From GCA-2712985 sp964515905 (GTDB lineage: Bacteria; Pseudomonadota; Alphaproteobacteria; UBA7887), in contig CAZEWK010000003.1 of the NCBI GenBank assembly GCA_964515905.1, forward strand, positions 1 through 64,000: a stretch of 64,000 bases of DNA, written 5' to 3'. Positions 33,097 through 43,248 of the stretch are shown piece after piece; within the stretch, counting starts at the first letter, position 1, and the number at the start of each line of letters is the position of its first letter. The notes below the pieces were generated by a model. That model saw only the letters and a list, made by a program, of their open reading frames with translations. It was not told where the DNA came from and did no database searches. Made by a program: the position numbers and the translations under genes.

Positions 33097-34570
33097 TTAC
33101 GCTTTGCCCTGAAGAAGTGCCCGCTATGCGACCAAAAACCGCTCCTGATGTCAGGCCGGTACCACCCGGATAGTTAAAATAGAATAAGCCGCCAACTAAT
33201 TCACCAGCGGCATAGAGGCCCGGAATTGGCCTCTCTCCCGAATCCAATACCCTGCCGGCCGTATCAACACGGAGACCACCAAATGTAAAAGTAATTCCAC
33301 AGGTAATTGCGTAAGCGGAAAAAGGTCCTTTTTCGATTTTATTAGCCCAATTTGATTTTGGAACTAAAAGACCTCTCGTACCCCTACCATCCTTTACATT
33401 TGGGTTAAAGGACACTTCGGTAGAGACTGCGTCATTATACTCATTAATAGTTACTTGAGCCTGCGCTACATCCACTCCGTCAAGTTTTTCTAAAAGGCCT
33501 GAAAGCGAGTCCGATGTTGCTTTAGTCACTTGTCGAATACGATATTCATCTCGCAAAAGATGAGTTACTTGAGAATCATAGATCTGCCAGGCAAATTGCC
33601 CAGGTTGCCTTAGAATTTCCCTTCCGTATTTAGCGTACGTATAATTCCGAAAATCCGCTCCCTCATCTACAAACCGTTCACCATTTGCATTTAACATTAT
33701 ACCAAATGGATAACTATGTTTCTGGAATCCATCTCCAACACTCAGGTCACCGAAATCAGGTGCATAGCGATCCCATCCAACCGCGTGGCATCCTGACCAG
33801 TTCCCATATGGCATAGCTCCGATATCCAATGCCATCCTTATCCCATCACCCGTATTGAAACGACTTCCTCGAACTTTAGCCAAATCCCAACCAGGACCAA
33901 GATAACGGGTTCGCCATTCCGTATTTGCCTCAAAGCCACCACTTGCTAGGACTACTGCGTTCGCAGAAATATCAAAAACTTTAGAACCATGACGCACCTG
34001 CACGCCAACCACATTATTGTCGTCACAAATTAGTCTCAGTGCACGTGCTTCATACATAACTTCGATATCATCTGATTGTGCCGCGGAAAAAAGTGCGTCC
34101 ACCAAACCCGGTCCACCGCCCCAAGATTCTACCGTTAGCCCTCCCCAAAATTTGAACCGCCCATCTACTTTGAAGGCCTGGCGACCGTATATGGGAACAA
34201 ATCGAACACCTTTTTCTCGCATCCACAACAATGTTGGCATACTGCGTTTTATTAAAGTTTCTACTAAGTCCGGATTAGATCTGTATTCAGTAACTCGAGC
34301 CATATCATCGAAAAATTGATTTTCCGTATAAGTACCGAAATCGGTATTGGCTATTTCCTCCCGGGATAAATCCGGCATTAACTGCTTGAGTTGATCCACA
34401 CCTTCATAGGCTACCCGAATTGCCCCTGCAGTAAAACGTGAATTCCCACCGCGTTCCTCTTCCGGAGCACACTCCAATATAGTAACCGAAGCCCCCTGGT
34501 CCCGAGCGGCTAACGCAGCACATAAACCTGCATTCCCCGCACCTACTACAATCACCTTTCCTTCAGACAT
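33086..34570 (-). CDS. FAD-dependent dehydrogenase, TcuA-like
   Basis: Flavoprotein of 494 residues in the FAD_binding_2 family, closest in features to tricarballylate dehydrogenase TcuA, which oxidises tricarballylate to aconitate. VIVVGAGNAGLCAAL at the N-terminus binds FAD, RGGNSRFTAGAIR follows, and the C-terminal FNYPGGTGLTSGAVFGR closes the site. No TcuB or TcuC partner is adjacent, so another tricarboxylate or fumarate-like substrate is possible. The gene is divergent from the biotin carrier gene, with 120 bases between them, and overlaps the cupin stop by 11 bases. Confidence 0.85.
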   Translation of the reverse strand: MSEGKVIVVGAGNAGLCAALAARDQGASVTILECAPEEERGGNSRFTAGAIRVAYEGVDQLKQLMPDLSREEIANTDFGTYTENQFFDDMARVTEYRSNPDLVETLIKRSMPTLLWMREKGVRFVPIYGRQAFKVDGRFKFWGGLTVESWGGGPGLVDALFSAAQSDDIEVMYEARALRLICDDNNVVGVQVRHGSKVFDISANAVVLASGGFEANTEWRTRYLGPGWDLAKVRGSRFNTGDGIRMALDIGAMPYGNWSGCHAVGWDRYAPDFGDLSVGDGFQKHSYPFGIMLNANGERFVDEGADFRNYTYAKYGREILRQPGQFAWQIYDSQVTHLLRDEYRIRQVTKATSDSLSGLLEKLDGVDVAQAQVTINEYNDAVSTEVSFNPNVKDGRGTRGLLVPKSNWANKIEKGPFSAYAITCGITFTFGGLRVDTAGRVLDSGERPIPGLYAAGELVGGLFYFNYPGGTGLTSGAVFGRIAGTSSGQSVINS

Positions 34571-34636
34571 ACACCTTTACTCCTTCGGTACGGTTTATCT
34601 CATAATATTGCTTGCAAACAAGGAACAAACATTATT

Positions 34637-34648
34637 ACAAATATTTGT
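34637..34648. promoter_or_regulatory. Palindrome in the divergent TcuA-like / BCCP promoter
   Basis: ACAAATATTTGT, a perfect 12-base palindrome, 67 bases before the flavoprotein start and 43 before the carrier gene. It is AT-rich, so chance is a real alternative. Confidence 0.3.
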
Positions 34649-34690
34649 TTAACTTAGACATATCCTACTCAAGAATTAGAAAGAACGAAC

Positions 34691-34909
34691 ATGGCACAGG
34701 AAGTCCGCACTGATGTATCTGGCTCGGTATGGAAAGTACTGGTAAAACCTGGAGATCAAGTTAAGACTGGAGATACGTTATTCATACTTGAAGTTATGAA
34801 AACGGAGGTTCCATACGAAGCTGAAGCGAATGGTGAAGTTATTGCCGTTCATATAACAGAAGATTCTGGAATGATTGAAGAGGACACCTTAGCTGTCGAG
34901 ATTTCTTAA
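34691..34909 (+). CDS. Stand-alone biotin carboxyl carrier protein
   Basis: 72-residue biotinyl domain. The Lys that carries biotin is K37 in EVMKTE, at the hairpin turn expected of the fold. No Ala/Pro linker or AccB N-terminal part is present, so it is the short type found with acyl-CoA or oxo-acid carboxylases. It faces the carboxyltransferase gene end to end, 23 bases apart. A biotin carboxylase is not found in the window. Confidence 0.9.
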   Translation: MAQEVRTDVSGSVWKVLVKPGDQVKTGDTLFILEVMKTEVPYEAEANGEVIAVHITEDSGMIEEDTLAVEIS

Positions 34910-34932
34910 TCATCTTACCACTCCCGCCATTA

Positions 34933-36480
34933 CTATGGTCTCATGGTAAAGCTGGCCGCACCCGTCTTACGAAGAGGCGCAGACAGATTAGCAAATTCAC
35001 ATAAAAGTGGTCGCGTCTCGCGTGGGTCAATTAATTCTTCCACCGAGAATCTCTCCGCTGTTCGAAACGGTGAACGCACTTGGTTAAGGCGAGTTTCAAT
35101 ATCGGCTAGCATTTTTTCTGGATCATCTGACTCCGATAAATCCGATTTATAAGCCGCTTCAATCCCTCCTTCGAGAGGAAGTGAGCCCCAATCACCTGAG
35201 GGCCAAGCATATCTATATTGAAAACGCTCGGCATTACTATGACCGGCACCAGCCACACCAAATACTTTTCGTATCAGAATCGAACACCAAGGAACACGCG
35301 CCTGATACAATGCTGAAAGAGCTCGTGCTCCATGTCTGATGGTCGCAGACTTTTCAGAACGCGTTCCAATCACAAAGCCTGGGCAGTCCACCAAATGTAC
35401 TACTGGTAAATGAAAAGTCTCTGCAAGATCCACAAACCGAGTAATCTTTATTGCGGCATCAGCTGTCCAGCCTCCCGCATAAATACGAGGATCACCTGCC
35501 ATTAATGCGACCGGCCATCCATCTAATCTTGCAAAACCAGTAATAGTGGATCGACCAAACAACCGACCAATTTCAAAAAAAGAACCTGAATCCACTACAG
35601 CATTAATTATTGGACGCATATCATAGATTTTTCGACGGTCTCTCGGGACTGCTTCAATAAGCCACTCTTCTCTCCTGTCAACTTGGTCCGTTGGCTCGGT
35701 CCTAGAAGGTAATTCGTAAATTGAGGAAGGCAGATATGAAAGAAAGGTTTTCGTTCGTGAAAACGCCTCCTCTTCCGATTCGACCTCATCATCCACTGCC
35801 CCGTTTCGAGAATGAATATTGCTTCCCCCCAACTCTTCTTTGGTGACATTCTCTCCGAGTCGTGCAACTACTGGCGGACCCGCAACAAACATTTGGGACT
35901 GTCCCTTTACCATAAGTGCGTAATGGCTTGTAGCAACTCTTGCGGCACCCAGGCCCGCTACGGGGCCCAGCGCCAAGGAAACCACCGGCACCTGCCCCAT
36001 ATTTGCCACCACCCAATCCCAAGCCGGATTTCCCGGAACATAAGTGTACCCATCCGATTCTATCGATTTGACAGAACCTCCTCCACCCGTTCCTTCGACC
36101 AAACGAACTATTGGTAGGTGTAATTCGTATGCCATCTGCTCCGCCGCCACCTGTTTTTCCCAAATGCTCGCATCAGCTGCTCCACCCCGAACCGTAAAGT
36201 CATCGCCCACCAAAACAATCGTTCGACCATCGAGCCGACCTCTCCCAAATATGCAATTAGAAGCCCGAAATGATTTAAGGGAACCATCCGCTTCATATTC
36301 TGAGAGCCCACTGATTGCACCAATTTCGTGAAAGCTGCCTGGATCTAAAATTGCTTCAATGCGTTCGCGAATCGTTAACCTACCCGCATCGTGTTGACGT
36401 TTAATCTTCTCAGGACCGCCCATCTGATAAGCTAATTTCTCTCTCTGTTTTAGCTCTTGAATTTCTTTTTCCCACGACAT
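34933..36480 (-). CDS. Acyl-CoA carboxylase carboxyltransferase subunit
   Basis: 515 residues with both crotonase-like halves of the propionyl/methylcrotonyl-CoA carboxylase beta subunit (PF01039). The N-terminal half has RIEAILDPGSFHEIG and VEGTGGGGS; the C-terminal half has ITGFARLDGWPVALMAGDP and VHLVDCPGFVIGTRSE. It moves carboxylate from carboxybiotin to an acyl-CoA. ATG at 36480 is preferred to the TTG three codons upstream. It lies in a minus-strand group with a CoA transferase (36 bases upstream) and an SDR. The acyl-CoA substrate cannot be named. Confidence 0.92.
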   Translation of the reverse strand: MSWEKEIQELKQREKLAYQMGGPEKIKRQHDAGRLTIRERIEAILDPGSFHEIGAISGLSEYEADGSLKSFRASNCIFGRGRLDGRTIVLVGDDFTVRGGAADASIWEKQVAAEQMAYELHLPIVRLVEGTGGGGSVKSIESDGYTYVPGNPAWDWVVANMGQVPVVSLALGPVAGLGAARVATSHYALMVKGQSQMFVAGPPVVARLGENVTKEELGGSNIHSRNGAVDDEVESEEEAFSRTKTFLSYLPSSIYELPSRTEPTDQVDRREEWLIEAVPRDRRKIYDMRPIINAVVDSGSFFEIGRLFGRSTITGFARLDGWPVALMAGDPRIYAGGWTADAAIKITRFVDLAETFHLPVVHLVDCPGFVIGTRSEKSATIRHGARALSALYQARVPWCSILIRKVFGVAGAGHSNAERFQYRYAWPSGDWGSLPLEGGIEAAYKSDLSESDDPEKMLADIETRLNQVRSPFRTAERFSVEELIDPRETRPLLCEFANLSAPLRKTGAASFTMRP

Positions 36481-36516
36481 GTTGGTCAACCCCGCCTTTA
36501 CTACTTATTGGATCCG

Positions 36517-37704
36517 TTATACCACTTGTTTATTTTTCAGTGTTTTAACCACCTCATTATCGTAGCCAATCCAGTCCTCCAAAACCTCCGCTGTATGTTG
36601 CCCCACCATTGGAACGGAGTGTCGGATGGAAAGGTCATTGTCCGAGAGTCTTGTAACAAAACCATGCATAGGAATTTTTCCAGCCTGAGGGTGCTCTATC
36701 TCAATAATTTGCTTCCGATGACGGAGTTGTGGATCCTCAACTACTTCTGAGATTTTCACTACTTTTGCACAGGGCACACTGTGCTGGGCCATAATCTCTA
36801 CAATCTCCGAAGCAGTCCGCAAAAGCATCCAGGATTCTATTTCCTTTTCTAAGGCATCCACATTTTCTCGGCGACCGGTACTCGTGGAAAATCTTGGGTC
36901 TTTTGCAAGATGTGATAGCTTAGTCGCTTTCACGAATCGGGAAAACCTCGCGTCTCCTCCTGCAACGATTTGTACTAGTGCACCGTCCAAAGTTTTATAG
37001 GAGTTGGATGGAGCCCCGAAGCGATCTCGATTACCAAATCGACCGGGTTCTTCACCCAATAATTGATATCCTGGAATAGCTGCCATCAATAATGAGAGTG
37101 CACTATCAATGAGATTGGATCGAACTAATTGCCCTATTCCGGTTGCATTGCGGGCTTGTAAAGCAGCGAGTACGCCAAGTGTAGTATGCAATGCTGTAGT
37201 ATGATCCACAACCGTTGTACCCATCAACGTTGGTGGGCCTTCCGGATCACCAGTCATAGACATCAGTCCACTCGCAGCCTGTGCCACGGCATCAAAACAC
37301 GGACGATCTGAAATTGGCCCGTCGTGTCCATAGCCTGAGATACTAGCCATAATCAATCTGGAATTGATCCTGTGCAGAACTTCCCATCCACAACCCATTT
37401 TCTCCATAGTGCCAGGACGGAAGTTCTCCACCAAAATGTCTGATTCAGAGACCAGTTCACGCAATATTTTCTGACCCTGAGGATCTCGTAAATTGAGTGT
37501 TATACTTTTTTTATTACGGTTGAATACCATTACGAATAGGCTATCGCCTCCCACAAGGGGTTCGATTGCACGAGTCTCCTCTCCAGTTTCTGGTTTCTCC
37601 ACCTTTACAACGTCAGCACCGAGATCACCTAGCAACATCGCACAGTAAGGCCCCGCGATATATCTCGAGAGGTCAAGAACCTTTAATCCCTGAAGGGGTC
37701 CCAT
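36517..37704 (-). CDS. CaiB/BaiF-family CoA transferase
   Basis: Class III CoA transferase of 395 residues that moves CoA between carboxylic acids. The N-terminal LKVLDLSRYIAGPYCAMLLGDLGADVVKVE is diagnostic, and the catalytic Asp is D167 in VVDHTTALH. VENFRPGTMEKMG is also typical. It stands upstream of the carboxyltransferase gene on the same strand and could supply its acyl-CoA substrate. Confidence 0.94.
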   Translation of the reverse strand: MGPLQGLKVLDLSRYIAGPYCAMLLGDLGADVVKVEKPETGEETRAIEPLVGGDSLFVMVFNRNKKSITLNLRDPQGQKILRELVSESDILVENFRPGTMEKMGCGWEVLHRINSRLIMASISGYGHDGPISDRPCFDAVAQAASGLMSMTGDPEGPPTLMGTTVVDHTTALHTTLGVLAALQARNATGIGQLVRSNLIDSALSLLMAAIPGYQLLGEEPGRFGNRDRFGAPSNSYKTLDGALVQIVAGGDARFSRFVKATKLSHLAKDPRFSTSTGRRENVDALEKEIESWMLLRTASEIVEIMAQHSVPCAKVVKISEVVEDPQLRHRKQIIEIEHPQAGKIPMHGFVTRLSDNDLSIRHSVPMVGQHTAEVLEDWIGYDNEVVKTLKNKQVV

Positions 37705-37777
37705 AATTAAATATCCATATCAATAAGTTATATCATATTCCTAGCAAACAACTATAGGTCCTACAGAAAATAAATTC

Positions 37778-38569
37778 CTAGGACCTTGCGGGCCAACCGC
37801 CTCGGAGCAACCCTATTCCTGAATCCAAAGTAAAAAGTTCACCTGTTATATTGGGAGCGCCTTCTAGCAACCAAATAACAGTTTCGGCAACGTCCTCTGA
37901 TGAATTTACTGCCTGTAGTGGGCTTTTCTTCTTTATGTGAGAGACCATTTGGTCCGTTGCCTCTTCCCCGATACCCCTTCTATGCCATCCACTCTCAATA
38001 TATCCTGGACAGACAGCATTGATTTTAAGTGTTGGTCCAAGAGCGCGAGCCATGGAACTAGTAATAGCGTTTAAAGCCGCTTTCGAACCAACATATGCTA
38101 AGGACGACCCAATACCATAAACACCAGAAACTGAGGATACATTCACTACGGCTCCATTACCCACGCCCTCGATATATGGAAGTACGGCCCGGATCATCTG
38201 AAACGGACCAATAGTATTCACTGCATAGATGTGCTGGAAATCTTCTGCTGACAAACCTTCTAGATTATGATGAGCACAGAACTGCGTGGTTCCCGCATTG
38301 TTAACCAACCCATCGATACGCCCCCATTTTTCCATTGCGGATTTTGCAAGTGCACGGCAGTCATCGTCTTTGGATACATCTCCTTGTTGCAGGATAACAT
38401 CACCCTTAAATGAAGTGCATGATTCAGCCACAGCTTTTGCTTTGTCCTCAGAACGAGAATAATTAATAACTACATTGGTCCCTCGTTCAGCCAACATACG
38501 AGCAGTAGCAGCGCCTGACCCACTGGCAGCCCCCGTCACGATAACTACTCCACCATCCAAATTTATCAT
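37778..38569 (-). CDS. SDR-family oxidoreductase
   Basis: Classical short-chain dehydrogenase of 263 residues. The NAD(P) motif TGAASGSG is near residue 13, NNAG near 91, and the catalytic Ser and YxxxK (YVGSK) are intact. The Arg/Ser-rich start of the second strand (NYSRSEDK) hints at NADP use. It heads the group with the CoA transferase and carboxyltransferase. The 214 bases upstream (38570-38783) hold no gene. Confidence 0.9.
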   Translation of the reverse strand: MINLDGGVVIVTGAASGSGAATARMLAERGTNVVINYSRSEDKAKAVAESCTSFKGDVILQQGDVSKDDDCRALAKSAMEKWGRIDGLVNNAGTTQFCAHHNLEGLSAEDFQHIYAVNTIGPFQMIRAVLPYIEGVGNGAVVNVSSVSGVYGIGSSLAYVGSKAALNAITSSMARALGPTLKINAVCPGYIESGWHRRGIGEEATDQMVSHIKKKSPLQAVNSSEDVAETVIWLLEGAPNITGELFTLDSGIGLLRGGWPARS

Positions 38570-38783
38570 CCTTCTATCTCCCTTTACTTAACGCGACAGA
38601 CCCGACTAGACCTCAACATTCATATATTATCCTTAGATATTAGGAAACCAACCGGGGACAAATGAATCAACGTTTGCGAATTATTATCGTTTTCATAAGC
38701 AAGAAATTATTTTCTAAGGCTGAGGGAAGAGTGATACTAACAATCAATTTTTTGGGATCATTAACGTTTGACGACCACTTAAA

Positions 38784-39869
38784 TTATTTTACTGCCGCAT
38801 TCACACGTGGCATAACTTCCTCTGCCATTAGACGCATAGATTTTCTTGCTAAATCTTGATCCATCCAATCATGTCCTGCATAGAGAAGTGTACCAAATTC
38901 ACCAATAGATTCTCGGAACATTAGAATTTGATCCACTACTTCTGTCACGGTTCCTCTTATCACTAATTGATCTACAATTGATTCAACATTTAGCGACTCA
39001 TCGCTCTGGTTCGGGTCGGTCTTGAATAAATTAGCTCGACCGCCTCGCAATAATTTTGTGAAAAGTGATTTAAAATAAAAGTAATATGGGCCGTTTGACC
39101 CTACTCCATATTCCTCTGCTATATTCCTATCTTCCGCAATAAATATACTTTTCGCAACTCGCCAATTGTCTGATCGGGCCGTTCTACCTCCCTTTTCACA
39201 GCCTTCGACATAGTTAGGCCAATGAGAAGCAACCCATTTGGGTTGCAGAAAATTGGCAGAAATTGGGTCCCATCCTCGTACAGCGGCTGCCTTCACTCCT
39301 TTCGAAAAAGGGGCCACCGCTGTTACTAAAATTGGTGGGTGTGGAGTCTGGTACGGTTTAGAAATGGTACCCTGCCCAATGTCTGGCATCATAGTTTGTT
39401 CAGTGGTAATTTTCCAAAATTTCCCCTCAAGATTATATGGTGCCTCCTTCTCCCAAATCTTTAAAATTAAATCTATTCCCTCAAGAAACATAGCGGTCCG
39501 ATCCCGTTCAAAGTTGCCAAATACTTCGGCATCGGACATGAGCCCGCCCGGACTAATTCCAAACAAAAACCTGCCCTTCGCCATTTGATCAACCATGGCT
39601 ACCTCTGCTGCCACTCTTGCAGGGTGATGATTCGGAATATTTACTGTTCCGGTTCCTAAAACGATCTGTTTTGTTTGTTCCAGTAGCCATGCAATAAAAA
39701 TCAAGGAAGATGTAACATTCTCGGCTTGGTCGGTTATATGCTCACCGAAAAAACCTTCCTTATAGCCTAGTCGGTCAGCAAGGATAGCCATCTCATAATC
39801 TTCCCTAAGCGTCTCATGTTGAGGACGGTCAGGAGGATGTATTGGCATGGTAAAAAAGCCGAGATCCAT
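38784..39869 (-). CDS. LLM-class flavin-dependent oxidoreductase
   Basis: Bacterial-luciferase-like monooxygenase of 361 residues, FMN-type TIM barrel. MDLGFFTMPIHPP at the start, FFGEHITD, and GTGTVNIPNHHPARVAAEVAMVDQM are characteristic of the limonene-monooxygenase-like branch. It would hydroxylate or cleave a small organic compound with oxygen and reduced flavin. The neighbouring Old-Yellow-Enzyme gene lies 57 bases upstream on the same strand. A separate flavin reductase is not obvious. Confidence 0.88.
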   Translation of the reverse strand: MDLGFFTMPIHPPDRPQHETLREDYEMAILADRLGYKEGFFGEHITDQAENVTSSLIFIAWLLEQTKQIVLGTGTVNIPNHHPARVAAEVAMVDQMAKGRFLFGISPGGLMSDAEVFGNFERDRTAMFLEGIDLILKIWEKEAPYNLEGKFWKITTEQTMMPDIGQGTISKPYQTPHPPILVTAVAPFSKGVKAAAVRGWDPISANFLQPKWVASHWPNYVEGCEKGGRTARSDNWRVAKSIFIAEDRNIAEEYGVGSNGPYYFYFKSLFTKLLRGGRANLFKTDPNQSDESLNVESIVDQLVIRGTVTEVVDQILMFRESIGEFGTLLYAGHDWMDQDLARKSMRLMAEEVMPRVNAAVK

Positions 39870-39926
39870 TTTTTAACCCCAATTCATTACGAGGATTACC
39901 ATTCAAAATGTCTTGCCATATATATA

Positions 39927-41885
39927 CTATATGGTTTCCCCAATTTTGTGACCCTCATGTAGCGCCGCTACTAGGCCTCGGGGTGCTTTACAGTCACCAA
40001 TTGATATCGCATTGAAATCTCGCCCTCGGGCATTTAATAACAAATTATCATTAACCTCCCGTGGTGTTGCATATGCTAAAGAAGTTACGCCCGAAAGTAC
40101 CCTTTTCTTCCCACTAAGCATATTTTTTAATACTAAAGACTGGTCCTCCCATGAAACAGGCACTGAAGAACCAATCACTTCAACATCAAGACCTGCCAGA
40201 CGACGCAAGACTCCGATCACGGATATGTAGTTCACTTTGGAAGCAATAGTCGTTTTTGGTGTAATTATTACTACTTGATCAAAATATCTAATTGCCAATT
40301 CTGCGGCAGCGTAGACAAATGAAGTGTGATCTTGATCAAAAATTACCGCAACGCCATTTTGTTTCCTGTCATCAAGCAACAATTTTTCCACGAAACCCCT
40401 AACATCATGCGCAGGAGCATCGTGCGATAGCATATCTGGCCACATCAACTTTGCACCTGTAGCAAATACTGCACTATCCGGGCCTAACTTTTCTATATCG
40501 TCCAAAGAGGCTTTTTCCCCAAGTTTTATCTCAACGCCACAAGCGTCCAGACACGATCTTTGATAATCAATCATTTGCCTTAAATCACGGCGGCCCGGCA
40601 ACTGAGATTCAAGTAGCACTTTTCCTCCAAGGACATTAGAAGAACTGAACAGCGTAACCTCATGCCCTCGGTTACCAGAAACCCACGCAGCCTCAAGACC
40701 GGCTACTCCACCACCTACAACAACCACACGTTTACGTTGCGAAATATTGACGGGTGGAGGCGTCCAATCATGCTCTTTAGACGTTCCTAAGTTTGGATTA
40801 TGAACGCATGAGATAGGCCTTCCAGAATGGACCTCACCCCAACAGAAATTGCATGAAATACACGGTCGTATTTCATTAATTCTGCCTTCCATTATTTTAT
40901 TACCCCATTCAGAATCACTCAAAAGGGTTCGGCTTAACCCGATCAAATCGCCGTTCCTATTATTAAGAGCCTCCTCGGCTTCATGCGCATGAGTTATTCT
41001 TCCCATAGTCATTGCAGGAACTCCTCCGCATACTTTTCGCATACGCCGATGAATATCGATAAATGGGGTTCGGGGAAAATGCATGTCTGGTAAATGATTC
41101 TCAAGGCTGGCAGTAAAATTGCCCTGACTGAATGCAAAATAATCGGGACAACTCCTCTTAACTAAGTATTTAATAATTTTCTCTGCTTCGTCGGGATCAA
41201 TACCTCCGTCCACACCCTCGTCACAAGGCATCTTGAATCCGATCAAAAATTCTTTCCCACATTTTTCTCGTATGCCAGCAATCAAATCCTGAATGAATTT
41301 AAGCCTTCCAATACGATCGCCACCGTACTCATCATCTCGATCATTAGAAAAAGGAGACATAAATTGTGTAAGCAAATACCCGTGTGCCCCATGTAACTCA
41401 ACACCGGTAAAACCAGCTCTCTTCAGCCTATCTGCCGATCGAACAAAGCTTTCCACCAACTCTTTGATCTCCGTGGTTTCTAGCCTATGAGAAACAGTCC
41501 AGCTAAGTGGATCCGGCTTCGAGGTAGCGCTTACCGGGGTCACCAGTGGATCCCACAACTGTTGGCGCCCGACATGACCAATTTGACCTACCAGTCGACA
41601 ACCAAGACTTTCAACACTTCTTGCCCATAAACTCAAAGTAGAAAGGTTTTCCTCGTCGAACACATTAACTAGGAATGGGTTAGCTACGGAAGTGTGATGG
41701 ACCGGCATTAACTCCGTAACGATCATTGCCGCTCCGCCTAAGGCACGAGCTCGGTGATGATCAATTAGCTTCTGTGTCGGTTTCCCATCAGACCCATATG
41801 CCGTAACCGTTGCCGTATAGACGATACGATTTCGTAAGGAGTGTGTTCCAACTGTTATAGGACTAAATAATTTTTTGTACTTCAT
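39927..41885 (-). CDS. Old-Yellow-Enzyme family NADH:flavin oxidoreductase with 4Fe-4S and FAD domains
   Basis: 652 residues in the trimethylamine dehydrogenase / 2,4-dienoyl-CoA reductase architecture: FMN TIM barrel to about residue 340, a cysteine cluster CISCNFCWGEVHSGRPISC for 4Fe-4S, then an FAD/NAD domain opening with VVVVGGGVAGLEAAW. ELHGAHGYLLTQFMSP is the barrel hallmark with the substrate His pair. It reduces activated double bonds, or demethylates amines. It lies just upstream of the LLM gene and downstream of bioA on the same strand. Confidence 0.92.
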   Translation of the reverse strand: MKYKKLFSPITVGTHSLRNRIVYTATVTAYGSDGKPTQKLIDHHRARALGGAAMIVTELMPVHHTSVANPFLVNVFDEENLSTLSLWARSVESLGCRLVGQIGHVGRQQLWDPLVTPVSATSKPDPLSWTVSHRLETTEIKELVESFVRSADRLKRAGFTGVELHGAHGYLLTQFMSPFSNDRDDEYGGDRIGRLKFIQDLIAGIREKCGKEFLIGFKMPCDEGVDGGIDPDEAEKIIKYLVKRSCPDYFAFSQGNFTASLENHLPDMHFPRTPFIDIHRRMRKVCGGVPAMTMGRITHAHEAEEALNNRNGDLIGLSRTLLSDSEWGNKIMEGRINEIRPCISCNFCWGEVHSGRPISCVHNPNLGTSKEHDWTPPPVNISQRKRVVVVGGGVAGLEAAWVSGNRGHEVTLFSSSNVLGGKVLLESQLPGRRDLRQMIDYQRSCLDACGVEIKLGEKASLDDIEKLGPDSAVFATGAKLMWPDMLSHDAPAHDVRGFVEKLLLDDRKQNGVAVIFDQDHTSFVYAAAELAIRYFDQVVIITPKTTIASKVNYISVIGVLRRLAGLDVEVIGSSVPVSWEDQSLVLKNMLSGKKRVLSGVTSLAYATPREVNDNLLLNARGRDFNAISIGDCKAPRGLVAALHEGHKIGETI

Positions 41886-41931
41886 AATTCTCTATGGTTA
41901 AAAGAGTTCGGATGCATTTTCTTTGAGATTT

Positions 41932-43236
41932 TTATTTTCTCTGCACCATCACAGACCACTCTTCCACCACCTCCAACATTGTGCGAGTGAGGAACTGTAA
42001 ATCCTCGTCTTCAATAGTTAAAGCGGGGGTTAAATAGACAATATCTCGAAATGGTCGGATCCATACACCTCGTTTTAAGAACTGGACTCGCATCCAATCA
42101 AGATGCATTGGACCATCCAATTGAATGACACCAATGGCGCCTTTTACACGAACATCAACCACACCTTGAATATTTTTTGCTCTACCTAAATGCTCTTCTA
42201 GGTGTGACTCTATATTTATAACTTGCTGTTTCCTTGGCTCCCGATCAAACAAATCGAGTGACGCATTCGCGGCAGCACAAGCCAATGGATTTGCCATATA
42301 TGTGGGTCCATGCATCAACGCACTATCAGCCTCCGTCGATAAAAATGCTTCAAAGATCTGTTTTGAAGCAATTGTAGCTGCCAACGCCATTGTTCCACCG
42401 GTCAAGGCTTTTGATAGGGTAATGATATCTGGTATTATTTCGCTCTCCCGGTGCGCAAACATAGCACCCGTGCGACCAAAACCTGTAAAAATCTCATCCA
42501 ATATCAACAACAAATCAAAATTATCGCATGCTTGCCTAATTCGCTGCAGAACCGAAGATTGATGCATTCGCATGCCTCCAGCGCCCTGCACCAGTGGTTC
42601 CACAATTATGGCAGCACAATGCTCCGCGTTATCCTCCAGGAATCGATGGAACTTTGCAAAATCTTCATCACTGTTTGGCAGAGGCACAACATGTTGTTCA
42701 ATTAAGGTGCCCTTAAATAGTGAATGCATTCCTTCTTCAGGATCACAAACAGACATAGCTCCAAAGGTATCGCCATGATACCCACCCATAAAACTGATGA
42801 TACGGTTTCGTCGAGGTTTACCTTTATTGATCCAATACTGAATCGCTATTTTTAGACCAATTTCGACTGAAACCGATCCGGATTCGGAGAAAAAGACTCT
42901 TTCTAAAGGTTCCGGCAGAATATCGGTTAGTCTTTTTGCCAAGACTAGACCAGGCTCATGAACGAGCCCACCAAACATAATATGCGGCATCTTCTCAAGT
43001 TGTTTGGTAACCGCCGTCCTTATGTGGGGATGATTGTATCCATGGCACGCAGTCCACCAAGAGGCAATACCATCAATTAATTTGCTCCCATCAGCCAGAC
43101 GAATTTTAGTTCCATCAGTTCCTACAACGGGTACCGGTGAAGGTTCTGTTTCCATCTGTGTATAGGGCAGCCAAACATATGGAAACCCATTTTGGAACCA
43201 TACAGGACTTTCCGAGTTACTGGTTTTATAAGACAC
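41932..43236 (-). CDS. bioA: Adenosylmethionine--8-amino-7-oxononanoate aminotransferase
   Basis: PLP aminotransferase of 434 residues making 7,8-diaminopelargonate in biotin synthesis. WLPYTQM near the N-terminus, DGIASWWTACHGYNHP, and the PLP Lys in TLSKALTGGTMALA identify BioA rather than other class III enzymes. The start is GTG at 43236, with no in-frame ATG near; translation begins 12 bases after a BioR-like box. It diverges from bioF. No bioB is present in the window. Confidence 0.94.
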   Translation of the reverse strand: MSYKTSNSESPVWFQNGFPYVWLPYTQMETEPSPVPVVGTDGTKIRLADGSKLIDGIASWWTACHGYNHPHIRTAVTKQLEKMPHIMFGGLVHEPGLVLAKRLTDILPEPLERVFFSESGSVSVEIGLKIAIQYWINKGKPRRNRIISFMGGYHGDTFGAMSVCDPEEGMHSLFKGTLIEQHVVPLPNSDEDFAKFHRFLEDNAEHCAAIIVEPLVQGAGGMRMHQSSVLQRIRQACDNFDLLLILDEIFTGFGRTGAMFAHRESEIIPDIITLSKALTGGTMALAATIASKQIFEAFLSTEADSALMHGPTYMANPLACAAANASLDLFDREPRKQQVINIESHLEEHLGRAKNIQGVVDVRVKGAIGVIQLDGPMHLDWMRVQFLKRGVWIRPFRDIVYLTPALTIEDEDLQFLTRTMLEVVEEWSVMVQRK

Positions 43237-43248
43237 AATTATGTACCA

